Part shown: positions 55,610-63,766 of the stretch, one piece after another
How the letters are laid out: each line of letters begins with the position of its first letter
Position numbering within the stretch: the stretch's first letter is position 1
Origin: Streptoalloteichus tenebrarius
Lineage (GTDB): Bacteria > Actinomycetota > Actinomycetes > Mycobacteriales > Pseudonocardiaceae
Assembly (NCBI RefSeq): GCF_024171885.1
Contig: NZ_JAMTCP010000038.1
Coordinates: forward strand, 1 to 64,000
DNA length: 64,000 bases
Direction of reading: 5' to 3'
Notes under the pieces: generated by a model
Told to the model about the DNA's origin: nothing
Database searches by the model: none
The model's input: the letters and a program-made list of their open reading frames with translations, nothing else
Translations under genes and position numbers: made by a program

Positions 55610-56875
55610 ATGGGACGTGGACCCGTGCGTGTTCTCCGGCTCACCCCGTTCTTCCACCACGACTGCGTCACCTCGTGGCCGGCCGAGTTCGACGCGGTCG
55701 GCGGGATGCAGTTGCAGATCCTGCGGCTGTCCCGCGAGCTGGCCCGGCGCGGCGTGCGCCAGCAGGTGCTCACGCTGGGCTTCCCCGGCCTGCCCCGGGT
55801 GCGGGTCGACTCGCCGAACCTGGTCGTGCGGATCACCAGGGCCCCGCTGCCCCGGCTGCGGTCGGAGCTGACCGGCCTGGTCGGGCTCAACCAGGCGTGG
55901 CTGGTCGCCGCGCTGGCCGCGTGCGTGCGGCTCAGGCGCACCTGGCGCCCCGACCTGGTCCACGTGCACGCCGACGGCCAGCTCTGGGCGTTGCTGGCGG
56001 GACCGGCCGCGTCCCGCGTGCTCGGCGTGCCCTACTGCGTGACGCTGCACTGCTCGCGCCTGTCGGTGTACCAGCCCATGTCGTGGATCGACCAGCTCCA
56101 GCACCGGCTGGTCGTCGCGGCGGAGAAGTGGGCGCTGCGCGGGGCCTCCGGCGTGTCGACCCTGACCGACCGCACCGCGTCGGTGGTCGCCTCCGCGCTC
56201 GGGGTGGGCGCGGAGGACGTCGACGTGGTCCCCGACTCGGTGGACACGTCGTCCACTGTGGACAGAGCAGAGGGGCGCGTGCTGCTGGAGAAGCTGGGCG
56301 TGCCGTCCGACCACGAGGCCGTCGGCTACGTCGGCCGCGTCGCGCACGAGAAGGGCTGGCCCGACCTCGTGCGCGTGGCCGGCGCGCTGTCCGACCGGAA
56401 GGCGACCTTCCTGGTCGTCGGGGACGGGCCGCAGAGCGGGCGCATGCGCGACGAGGTCGCCGCCGCCGGCCTGTCCGACCGGTTCCTGTTCACCGGGTTC
56501 CTGCCCCATCACGACATCCCGGCGGTCATGGCCGGTCTGGACGTGCTCGTGATGCCGTCGCGGCACGAGGAGCTGGGCGGGAGCGCGCTGGAGGCGATGC
56601 TGGCGGGAACGCCCGTGGCCGCCTACGCCGTGGGTGGGCTGCGGGACACCGTGGGCCACGTGACGCCGTCGCTGCTCGTGCCTCCCGGCGACGTCACGGC
56701 GCTCGCGGAGGCCGTTCGTGGTGTGCTCGACGACCCGCGGCCCCACCGCGACCAGGTGGCGGCCGGCCGTTCCTGGCTGACCGACCTCTTCGACGGCGGT
56801 GCCGCCGCGCGTCGGGTGATCGCCCACTATGAGCGTGTCCTCAGTGGAACCGCCCGTCTCCGCCCTCAGGAATAG
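55610..56875 (+). CDS. GT4 glycosyltransferase, probable first glycosylation of 2-deoxystreptamine (KanF/NeoM type)
   Basis: A 421-residue GT-B enzyme. [43 protein letters not shown] is very like the start of NeoM/BtrM/KanM1 enzymes, which transfer GlcNAc from UDP-GlcNAc to 2-deoxystreptamine. [34 protein letters not shown] and [24 protein letters not shown] (Glu-x7-Glu) mark the two Rossmann domains. The ATG at 55610 lacks a good ribosome site; a GTG at 55625 would begin exactly at VRVLRL and is an equally possible start. A strong hairpin separates it from upstream genes. Part of its C-terminal coding region is repeated at about 57221-57291. Confidence 0.87.
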   Translation: MGRGPVRVLRLTPFFHHDCVTSWPAEFDAVGGMQLQILRLSRELARRGVRQQVLTLGFPGLPRVRVDSPNLVVRITRAPLPRLRSELTGLVGLNQAWLVAALAACVRLRRTWRPDLVHVHADGQLWALLAGPAASRVLGVPYCVTLHCSRLSVYQPMSWIDQLQHRLVVAAEKWALRGASGVSTLTDRTASVVASALGVGAEDVDVVPDSVDTSSTVDRAEGRVLLEKLGVPSDHEAVGYVGRVAHEKGWPDLVRVAGALSDRKATFLVVGDGPQSGRMRDEVAAAGLSDRFLFTGFLPHHDIPAVMAGLDVLVMPSRHEELGGSALEAMLAGTPVAAYAVGGLRDTVGHVTPSLLVPPGDVTALAEAVRGVLDDPRPHRDQVAAGRSWLTDLFDGGAAARRVIAHYERVLSGTARLRPQE

Positions 56876-57814
56876 GACGGTGTGTTTCGTACTCCGATCT
56901 CACCGACGTTTCCTGTGGGTTCGCGGTCTCCTACTGCGCCGACACCGCCCCTCATTCGAGACGGAGTGCGCTTCTGTCCGGATGTCAGTCCGGCTCCAGA
57001 CTCGTCGCGCTCGCCGCGTGGCGGACCACACGCGCCTTGGTGATCGCCCATGTCGTGCACATCGGCATCTCTGTCGCGCTCGTGACTGGGTCGGGAGGCT
57101 GGAACGCCATCGCAGTGAACGGACACAGTCGACGAGTAGGGGAAGAATCCGTCGCCCCGGTCATCCGTGAGTCCTCCCGGGCGGCTGTCGGCACAACGAG
57201 GCGGCGTTCGGTGGGGCGCGGTGTGCGTCGGGTGGTCGCGCACCACGAGCGTGTCCTCAGTGGAACCGGGCGGCCGCGCTTGAGTCCCTGATGACGCCGC
57301 TGACCGCGTCAACCAGTCCACCTCGACACCGGAACCGTCCACTCCGAACGGTCCGAGTGGCGCAATGCCCAGACCCGGGCCACTGCCCCAGACGGATCAC
57401 CGGCGTGGCGCACGGGCGCATTTAGCCGGCCAATCGTCACCAAGGACGTGGTGACCCCGCCCCGCAGCACCTACCTTGCACCCTGAGCGGACGCCCTCCG
57501 GCTGCCCTGGGCGGACGAGAAGTGGATGGGAAGTGCCGTGGAGACGGGCGCTGGCGGACGATTGGGCGTGTTGTTCGCCGGTCTGTTCCGGATCGTCACC
57601 GACACGGCCGACCACTGCCGGAACCGGTTGTTGAACCTCTTCCGCGGCCATCACGTTCCGGCGGGTCGCGCTGTGCCACGCCCGTCTTGGCCTTAACAGC
57701 ACCCTGGTGATCACGCAGGCCTCACCTGTGGGCGTTCCTTCGCGCCGGAGGCGGGCGGTAGTGGTCGGCTACGAGGTCAAGCCCGCGCGACCCGGCAGGG
57801 GGAGAAGGTATGCC
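56876..57814. other. intergenic region at the right border of the aminoglycoside cluster
   Basis: Nearly 1 kb without a supported gene. It contains the duplicated glycosyltransferase tail at 57221-57291. A frame at 57524-57697 encodes MGSAVETGAGGRLGVLFAGLFRIVTD..., but it lacks homology and a convincing context. The composition is less biased than in neighbouring genes, suggesting decayed sequence. Confidence 0.5.
57221..57291 (+). pseudogene. duplicated C-terminal fragment of the KanF-type glycosyltransferase
   Basis: The frame ending at 57291 gives RRVVAHHERVLSGTGRPRLSP, matching [21 protein letters not shown] at the end of the glycosyltransferase. A 22-base stretch starting at 57247 is identical to that at 56831-56852. 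Only the last 20-25 codons are present, without a gene body. Confidence 0.65.
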
Positions 57815-57847
57815 GGCCTGTGTTTCGTTGCTGACGAAACACAGGCC
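57815..57847. terminator. perfect 14-bp hairpin terminator
   Basis: GGCCTGTGTTTCGT and its complement flank TGCTG, 97 bp downstream of the stop of the leftward ATP-grasp gene. The AT-containing stem and position suggest the terminator of the five-gene minus-strand operon. Confidence 0.75.
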
Positions 57848-57943
57848 GTGGTCCAGCAACTCGTCTATGCGGGGCCGGTGGCCCCACCGGGACCGCTGGC
57901 CCCGTCCGGACGTCAGGACCTCTGATGCCTTCTGGCTGTCCGC

Positions 57944-59176
57944 TCAGGAGATGTCGGCGCGGACCAGGGCGGCGGCCTGCTCGGCCGACCCCTCCGCCGC
58001 CTCCGCCGAATCGCCCACCGTGATCACCGCGCCCAGGATGCACGACTTGAAGTCCACGGGTGGCTGGGTGATCTCGGCGCCCACGGGTTGCTCGATCACC
58101 AGGTGGCGCACGCCGGGCACGCGGCAGGCGTCGTCGAGACCGGCGTAGCCGGTGAGGGTTCCGACCCGGTCGGTCAGGATCTTGCGCACACACGCCCACA
58201 GGGGCGGCCCGGCGGCGTCCAGCGGGGGACGACCGGTCGCGACCCGGATCGCGTTCTCGACGAACGACCGGCCGGTGGCCAGCCCGACCAGGTGCGAGGC
58301 GATGAAGTCCCCGCCACCCCTTGCCCCGATCTCCACGAGTCTCACCCCGCCGTCCGGGGCAACCATGCATTCCAGGTGGAAGGCGCAGTCGTCCAGCCCC
58401 AACGCGGACACCACGTCGGCCGTGAGCCGGTGGACGGCGTCGAGCCGGTCGGCGGGCAGCGCGCTCGGGTGCAGGTGCGCGAGTTCCAGCCGGAAGGGCT
58501 CGGTCGTGCGCTTGTCGATGACGCCGACGACGTGGATCTGTCCACAATGGACGAATCCCTCGACACTGTGCTCCGTGCCGTGCAGGAACTCCTCGTAGAT
58601 CAGCTCGTGGCGGGTCTCCGTGGTCGCCGTCAGGTCCATCAGCCGGTCGAACGCGGGACGCAGGCCAGCAGGGCCGTCGATCACGAAGATGCCCCGGCTG
58701 CCTGACGAGGACGTGGGCTTGAGCACGGCGGGGAAACCGACCAGCTCCACCGCGCGCGACAGGTCCGACCAGTCGGTGACCCGCGCGAACCGGGGGACCA
58801 GGTGCGGGTGGTGTTCGGCCACCGCCTCCCGCATCAGGTACTTGTTGCGGGCCAGCCGGGCCGCGCCGGGGGAGACGCCCGGCAGCCCGAGCCGCTGGGC
58901 GATCCCGCTGACCGTGGTCACGTCGCGCTCCGACCAGCCCAGCACGGCGGCGATCCGGTGTTCCGCCGCGATCTCGTCGACCGCCGCGTGCACCGCCGCC
59001 TCGTCCCGGGTGTCCAGTCGCACCACGGTCCGCACGATCCCGCGAGGTAAACCCTCCGGCACCGCGTCGGCGAGCAGTGCGACGCCGTAGCCGAGGCGGT
59101 GCGCGGCCTCGAACACCGCACCCCGCTCCAGATGCGTGCGACGGACGTTGACGAAGACGACGAGTTCGTTGTTCAC
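57944..59176 (-). CDS. ATP-grasp ligase, L-amino-acid-ligase-like
   Basis: A 410-residue ATP-grasp enzyme. The pre-ATP-grasp domain spans about 1-95, and ARNKYLMREAVAEH is the conserved Asn-Lys helix. FPAVLKPTSSSGSRGIFVI is the ATP-binding lysine and Gly/Ser loop, LIYEEFLHGTEHSVEGFV the adenine-contact strand, and FHLECMVAPDGGVRLVEIGARGGGDFIASHLV the Mg-binding Glu...Glu-Ile-Gly-Ala-Arg block typical of L-amino acid ligases (BacD-like) and relatives. It would join an amino acid carboxylate to an amine to form a dipeptide or amide. The GTG at 59176 has GGAG upstream. It is the last gene of the operon. Confidence 0.8.
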   Translation of the reverse strand: MNNELVVFVNVRRTHLERGAVFEAAHRLGYGVALLADAVPEGLPRGIVRTVVRLDTRDEAAVHAAVDEIAAEHRIAAVLGWSERDVTTVSGIAQRLGLPGVSPGAARLARNKYLMREAVAEHHPHLVPRFARVTDWSDLSRAVELVGFPAVLKPTSSSGSRGIFVIDGPAGLRPAFDRLMDLTATTETRHELIYEEFLHGTEHSVEGFVHCGQIHVVGVIDKRTTEPFRLELAHLHPSALPADRLDAVHRLTADVVSALGLDDCAFHLECMVAPDGGVRLVEIGARGGGDFIASHLVGLATGRSFVENAIRVATGRPPLDAAGPPLWACVRKILTDRVGTLTGYAGLDDACRVPGVRHLVIEQPVGAEITQPPVDFKSCILGAVITVGDSAEAAEGSAEQAAALVRADIS

Positions 59177-59245
59177 CAAGGTTCTCCGAGGGAAAGGCGA
59201 GGGTGTGGGCGGGCCGTGCGCCGACCCGCCCACACCCTCCTGGAT

Positions 59246-60226
59246 TCAGCTCGCCGACCGCGTCGGCAGGAGTTCCGGGGCCGTGGCCGCGACCGCCGCC
59301 GTGTTCCGACGCGCCACCGCGACCTGGGCGATGACGATGCCAGCCAACATCACCACCGAGCCCACCATCTGCACCGCGCCGAGCCGCTCGCCGAGCACCA
59401 GCATGGCCAGCACGCCGCCGACCACGATCTCCAGCGTCGCGACCAGGCTCGCCGACGTGGGCGGGATCGACCGCTGCGCCGTGACGCTGAGCAGGATCGC
59501 GCCCGCCATGCCGACCAGCCCCACCCAGAGCGCGAGCAGCCACACCGGCACGTCCACCCCGCCGACCGCGCTGACCTCCCCGAGGACGTGGAACGGGAAC
59601 GGGGCCACCACCCCGGCGAGGGTGAGCGCGACCGCGCCGAGGCAGGTGCCCCAGGTCGCCATCACCAACGGGTCGTAGTCCCGCAGCCCCCGTTCCGCCA
59701 GGAGGAACCGCCCGGCGAGGGTGGCCGCGGCCAGCAGGCCGAACAGCACGCCCACGCCGTCCAGGGCGAACGACGTCCACACCTGACTGATCAACGCCAG
59801 GCCGCACAACGCCACCGCGATCCCCACCCACAGCAGGCCGGAGAGGTGCTTGCGCTGCACGAACCGCACCCACAGCGCCACGAGCACCGGCGACAGGTAC
59901 TCCAGCAGCAGGGCGATCCCGACCGGGATCCGGGACAGGGCGACGGTGTAGACGACCTGGTTGACCGCCAGCGTCACCACCCCGTACAGCACCACCAGCC
60001 ACCAGTCACCCGGCCGGATCCGCAACCGCCCCCGCCGCAGCAGCAGGGCCGCCGTCAACAGGGCCAGCGCGCCGACGACCGTGCGCACCTGGATGACGTT
60101 CACCGGGGACAGCTCGGTCCTGGCGAGCAGCTTCAACGCGGGGGCCGAGCTGCCCATCGCCACGGCCCCCGCGGCCCCGAGAGCCAGGCCGAGGGCCAGG
60201 CTCCCGGGCCGGGAACGGGACACCAT
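59246..60226 (-). CDS. EamA/DMT-family transporter
   Basis: A 326-residue membrane protein with ten hydrophobic segments forming two EamA repeats (first ending near RIPVGIALLLEYLSPVLVALWVRF, second near RSIPPTSASLVATLEIVVGGVLAMLVLGERL). EamA proteins of the RhtA type export amino acids and small metabolites. Its ATG overlaps the aminotransferase stop (TGATG), with a GTG one codon upstream as an alternative start. Placement between an aminotransferase and an amino-acid ligase suggests export of the operon's product. Confidence 0.88.
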   Translation of the reverse strand: MVSRSRPGSLALGLALGAAGAVAMGSSAPALKLLARTELSPVNVIQVRTVVGALALLTAALLLRRGRLRIRPGDWWLVVLYGVVTLAVNQVVYTVALSRIPVGIALLLEYLSPVLVALWVRFVQRKHLSGLLWVGIAVALCGLALISQVWTSFALDGVGVLFGLLAAATLAGRFLLAERGLRDYDPLVMATWGTCLGAVALTLAGVVAPFPFHVLGEVSAVGGVDVPVWLLALWVGLVGMAGAILLSVTAQRSIPPTSASLVATLEIVVGGVLAMLVLGERLGAVQMVGSVVMLAGIVIAQVAVARRNTAAVAATAPELLPTRSAS

Positions 60227-61344
60227 CACCGGACCCGCCGCGCCACCACGTCGGCCAGCGCCCGCGCGCCGCGCCGGAACGCCTCCAGTGACAACGCCTG
60301 GAACGGCAACCGGAGGAACAGCGACCCGGCGGGCAGGCGCTCGTCGGGGAAGAACGCCGATCCCCGGGAGAGCCGCACCCCGGCCCGCTCCGCCGCGGCC
60401 AGGAACTCGGCCTCGGTCAGGTCCGACCGCACCAGGGCGCTGACGAAGTACCCGCCGCCGGGCTCGGACAGCAGCCCGTCGCCGAACGCCTCCCGCGCCG
60501 CCTCGACCGCCGCGTCGTGCCGAGGGGCCAGGAAGGTCACGGCCCGCTGGATCGACCGCTCCACCAGGCCGTCCTCCAACGCGCGCGCCGCCACCGCCTG
60601 CGCCAGCGGCGACGCGGTGAGGTAGGTGCCCTCGGCGAGTTCCGCGAGCTGGACCATGGTGTCGGCGTCGCCGATCGCGTAGCCCACCCGCAGGCCGGGG
60701 CTCAGCACCTTGCTCAACGAGCTGATCGTGAGCACCCGGTCCGGGGCCAGCTCGGCCAGCGTGGGCGCCGCCGCGCCCCGGTACCGCAGCCGCCGGTACG
60801 GCGTGTCCTCCACGATCAGGAACCCGTACTGCCGGGCCAGACCCACCAGCGCCCGGCGCTTCTCCTCGCTCATGCACACGCCGGCCGGGTTCTGGAAGTC
60901 CGGGATGGTGTAGAAGAACGCGGGCGTGTGCCGCGCCACCAGGTCCCGCAACTGGTCCAGGTCCGCGCCGTCGCCCCGCAACGCCACGCCGGTGACCTGC
61001 CCGCCGTGCCGCTCGAAGATCTGCCGGGCCCGGTCGTAGGTCGGGGCCTCGGTCAGCACGGACCGGCCGAACCGGCCGATCAGGTGGCGGGCCAGCAGGT
61101 CCAGCACCTGGAGCGACCCGTTACTGACGAAGATCCGGTCGGGGTCGACGCCGTGGTGCCGGCCGAGTTCGGCGCGCAACCGCTCGTCGCCCCGGTTCCG
61201 GCCGATCGGCGCGTACTGGAAGACCGCGACCGGCGACTCCTCCAGCACCTGGGTGGTCAGCTTGGCCAACTCGTCGACCAACAGCACCTCGGCGGGCGGG
61301 ACGCCCCTGGTGAACGGGACCAGCTCACTCGTGTGATCTGCCAT
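60226..61344 (-). CDS. fold-type I PLP aminotransferase (2-aminoadipate/MocR-domain like)
   Basis: A 372-residue class I/II aminotransferase without a DNA-binding domain. YAPIGRNRGDERLRAEL and FVSNGSLQVLDLLARHL begin the fold, TIPDFQNPAGVCMSEEKRRAL contains the conserved Asn-Pro, IVEDTPYRRLRY the Asp-x-x-Tyr PLP contacts, and SSLSKVLSPGLRVGYAIG the Schiff-base lysine. Relatives act on 2-aminoadipate, aromatic or branched-chain amino acids. In this operon it could interconvert an alpha-keto acid made by the flavin oxidase and the corresponding amino acid. A 109-bp spacer of GGACTCGT repeats separates it from the oxidase gene. Confidence 0.85.
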   Translation of the reverse strand: MADHTSELVPFTRGVPPAEVLLVDELAKLTTQVLEESPVAVFQYAPIGRNRGDERLRAELGRHHGVDPDRIFVSNGSLQVLDLLARHLIGRFGRSVLTEAPTYDRARQIFERHGGQVTGVALRGDGADLDQLRDLVARHTPAFFYTIPDFQNPAGVCMSEEKRRALVGLARQYGFLIVEDTPYRRLRYRGAAAPTLAELAPDRVLTISSLSKVLSPGLRVGYAIGDADTMVQLAELAEGTYLTASPLAQAVAARALEDGLVERSIQRAVTFLAPRHDAAVEAAREAFGDGLLSEPGGGYFVSALVRSDLTEAEFLAAAERAGVRLSRGSAFFPDERLPAGSLFLRLPFQALSLEAFRRGARALADVVARRVR

Positions 61345-61382
61345 GGATGCGTGACCGCCATTTCCGTCGTGAGAGTCCTCTG

Positions 61383-61475
61383 TGGACTCATGAGGACTCG
61401 TGGGGACTCGTGGGGACTCGTTGGGGGACTCGTCGGGACTCGTCAGGCGAGACTCATCGGAGGGACTCGTCGGGG
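61383..61475. repeat. GGACTCGT tandem-like repeats, about eight copies
   Basis: The octamer GGACTCGT or GGACTCAT recurs about eight times with one-to-several-base spacers. The right end covers the last codons of the flavin oxidase (PDESLR), and the rest is the spacer before the aminotransferase gene. On the transcribed strand the unit is ACGAGTCC. Confidence 0.8.
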
Positions 61476-62542
61476 AGGAAACCGGGCGCGCGGGCCACGA
61501 ACTGCCCGCCCAGCTCGGAAACCGAGGACACGCCGAGCTGGCGCAGCGCGTCCCTGACCTCGACGTCGAACACGTCGAGCACCTGCTCGACGCCCTTCTG
61601 GCCGTTCAACCCGAGGCCCCAGAGGTACGGCCGGCCGACGCACACCGCGTGCGCGCCCAGCGCTAGCGCCTTGACCACGTCCACACCGGACCGGACACCG
61701 CCGTCCACCAGCAGGGTCCGCCCCCTGGGCAGGACCCGGGCGATCCGGTCCAACGCCACCAGACTGGGCAGTGCCCCGTCGAGCTGGCGTCCGCCGTGGT
61801 TGGACACGATCACGCCCTCGGCGCCCAGCTCCACGCAGCGCAGCGCGTCCTCCGGCCGCAGCACGCCCTTGACCAGCACCGGGAGCGTGGTCAGCGACCG
61901 GATCCACGCCAGGTCGTCCCAGGTCACCGGCAGCCGGTCGAGGCGGCCGCTCGCCGGCGCGGCCCCGTCGAGGACGCCCAGGGCGCGCAGGGTGCCGTAG
62001 TCCACGTCGTCCGGGAGCCGGAACCCCGCGCGGCGGGTGCTGATCCGGCGCGCGCTGTACGACGCGTCGACCGTGACCACCAGCGCCGTGGCCCCGCCCC
62101 GCTCGGCCAGCTCGACGGTGGCCGCCACGTCCTCACGGGAGCGGTACCCGTAGAGCTGGAACCAGCTCAGGCCGGGCGCCTCCGCCGCGATCTCCGGGAA
62201 CGCGTGGTGCGTGTCCGTGCTGACGATCGAGAGCACGTCCCTGGCGCGGGCGGCGCGGGCGGTGGCCAGCTCCGCGTCGGGGTGCACCAGGCGCTGGGGA
62301 CTCGTGGGCGCGAGCACCACCGGCGACGACACGGTGCGGCCGAGCAAAGTCACGGACGTGTCCGGCTCGCCCGTCGACGTGCGCACCCCGCGCGGGAGCA
62401 ACCAGATCCTGTCGTAGGCGGCGGCGTTGTCGTCGATGGTGCGGTGCGTTCCCGCCCCACCCGCGACGTACTCCCAGATGGCCCGGTCGGTCCGCTCGCG
62501 CCAGCTCCGCTCGAAGTCCGGGATGGTCACCAGCTCGTCCAC
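61454..62542 (-). CDS. FMN-dependent alpha-hydroxyacid oxidase
   Basis: A 362-residue TIM-barrel flavoenzyme of the lactate/glycolate/mandelate oxidase family, which oxidises an alpha-hydroxy acid to the keto acid. WEYVAGGAGTHRTIDDN is the family start, VVLAPTSPQRLVHPDAEL an FMN contact, WFQLYGYRSRED and VLVKGVLRPEDAL follow (the Lys binds FMN), and VSNHGGRQLDGA holds the catalytic His and Arg. LVDGGVRSGVDVVKALALGAHAVCVGRPYLWGL is the phosphate-binding end. Members such as 4-hydroxymandelate oxidase serve nonproteinogenic amino acid synthesis. GGGGAGG lies five bases before the GTG at 62542; a GTG at 62563 overlapping the upstream stop is an alternative. Confidence 0.88.
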   Translation of the reverse strand: MDELVTIPDFERSWRERTDRAIWEYVAGGAGTHRTIDDNAAAYDRIWLLPRGVRTSTGEPDTSVTLLGRTVSSPVVLAPTSPQRLVHPDAELATARAARARDVLSIVSTDTHHAFPEIAAEAPGLSWFQLYGYRSREDVAATVELAERGGATALVVTVDASYSARRISTRRAGFRLPDDVDYGTLRALGVLDGAAPASGRLDRLPVTWDDLAWIRSLTTLPVLVKGVLRPEDALRCVELGAEGVIVSNHGGRQLDGALPSLVALDRIARVLPRGRTLLVDGGVRSGVDVVKALALGAHAVCVGRPYLWGLGLNGQKGVEQVLDVFDVEVRDALRQLGVSSVSELGGQFVARAPGFLPDESLR

Positions 62543-62559
62543 TCCGACCTCCCCGGCGC

Positions 62560-63543
62560 TCACCACAGGCCTCGGATGGTCGCCATCGACGGGACGACCC
62601 GGCCGCCGCCCATCATGTGCTGGACCGTCCTGGGGATCGCCCGCACCGAGTAGAACCGCCGCAGCCACCGGTCCTGGCCGTCGTAGCGGGGGGTGAACCC
62701 GGAACGCCCGTGCGCGGCGACGTTGTTGTCCACGATGACGCAGTCGCCCGGCTCCAGGACCACGTCGTGGCAGACCTCCTCCAGCGCCTGGGTGAGGCGG
62801 ACCAGGGCGGCGCGCCCCGCCGGCGTGGTGGAGAAGGTGTTGTGCGAGTTGAACCGCAGGAACGGCCGGTCCTCGTCGCCGAAGATCACCGGGTGCGGGC
62901 CGACCGGCGGCAGCTCGCCGCCCGCGGCGCGGGTGAACGAGGTGGGGTAGTTGCTGAGGAACCACAGGCCCCGCAACGTGGCCACGGTGTCGTCGTCGAG
63001 CAGCGCGAGCGCGTGACGGACCGAGGCGACCCTGGTCGCGGCGACCCCGAGGTGGTCCTGGCGCAGGCAGAGCAGGCCGAGGTAGTCCGGGCGCAGCGGG
63101 TGGTGGACGTTCTCGGTGTGGAAGTCGAAGGCCACCGACCCGGAGTTCTCGATCCGCGTCTCGTCGCCCGGCACCGGCTGCACCTCGTGCACCAGCCGCC
63201 CGTCCTTCTCGTCGGCGTAGCCGACCATCGTGCCCAGCGTCTCCGCGACGAGCTGGAGCGTCGCCGAGGTGGGGTGCGCGTCGAGCGTCGTGGGCCGGCC
63301 GTCGGTGTGGGTCGGCGGGATCTCGCCGATCTCCAGCCCGCGCAGCAACAGGAACCCGTCGACGCCGGCGTCCGCGGCGAAACCGCGGATCGCGGCGTCC
63401 AGCCCGCCCAGGTCGGGTCGGGCGGACTCCGGGGCCGCGCCTTCCTGGCCCCGTCCACCCGCAACCCGCTCCGAGTGCTCCCACAACCGGATTCTCTCGT
63501 CCTCAGGGACGTGGTACAGGGGAATCGTGAGCGCCGAGGACAT
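62560..63543 (-). CDS. 2OG/Fe(II) oxygenase of the arginine/asparagine beta-hydroxylase (VioC/AsnO) type
   Basis: A 327-residue clavaminate-synthase-like oxygenase that probably hydroxylates a free amino acid. DFHTENVHHPLRPDYLGLLCLR contains His142 and Glu144 of the facial triad and the family-typical context. DNNVAAHGRSGFTPRYDGQDRWLRRFY contains the distal His279 and the arginine that binds 2-oxoglutarate. VoiC-type enzymes use Glu in place of Asp in this triad, as here. The active-site lid does not let me name the substrate. GGAGG precedes the ATG at 63543 by seven bases. It is the first gene of the operon and faces an Lrp-type regulator. Confidence 0.87.
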   Translation of the reverse strand: MSSALTIPLYHVPEDERIRLWEHSERVAGGRGQEGAAPESARPDLGGLDAAIRGFAADAGVDGFLLLRGLEIGEIPPTHTDGRPTTLDAHPTSATLQLVAETLGTMVGYADEKDGRLVHEVQPVPGDETRIENSGSVAFDFHTENVHHPLRPDYLGLLCLRQDHLGVAATRVASVRHALALLDDDTVATLRGLWFLSNYPTSFTRAAGGELPPVGPHPVIFGDEDRPFLRFNSHNTFSTTPAGRAALVRLTQALEEVCHDVVLEPGDCVIVDNNVAAHGRSGFTPRYDGQDRWLRRFYSVRAIPRTVQHMMGGGRVVPSMATIRGLW

Positions 63544-63766
63544 CTGATTTCCTCCACTGTCGGTCCTACCGTGCGGCGCGAACGTATCGGCGGTCGATTC
63601 CCGTCGGCTTTCGTCGCGATTTCGACGGCGCGGGTCCCTGTTCCGTCGACATCGAAAAAGCGCGTCCCCGCGTTACCCGGTGGTTTCTCTCCCGTCGACG
63701 CACACGATAACCGCTCCCCAGGTGGCGGCGATTGAAAATTCGCCCGCCGTCGCGCAACATGGTTGC

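Noticed and set aside
53567-56827. A 1086-residue minus-strand open frame across the right half of the aminoglycoside cluster
   Set aside because: It is antisense to a deacetylase, an aminotransferase and a glycosyltransferase that all show conserved motifs; the long frame follows from high GC.
57524-57697. A 57-codon frame MGSAVETGAGGRLGVLF...
   Set aside because: No homology, no convincing ribosome-binding site and located in apparently decayed intergenic DNA.
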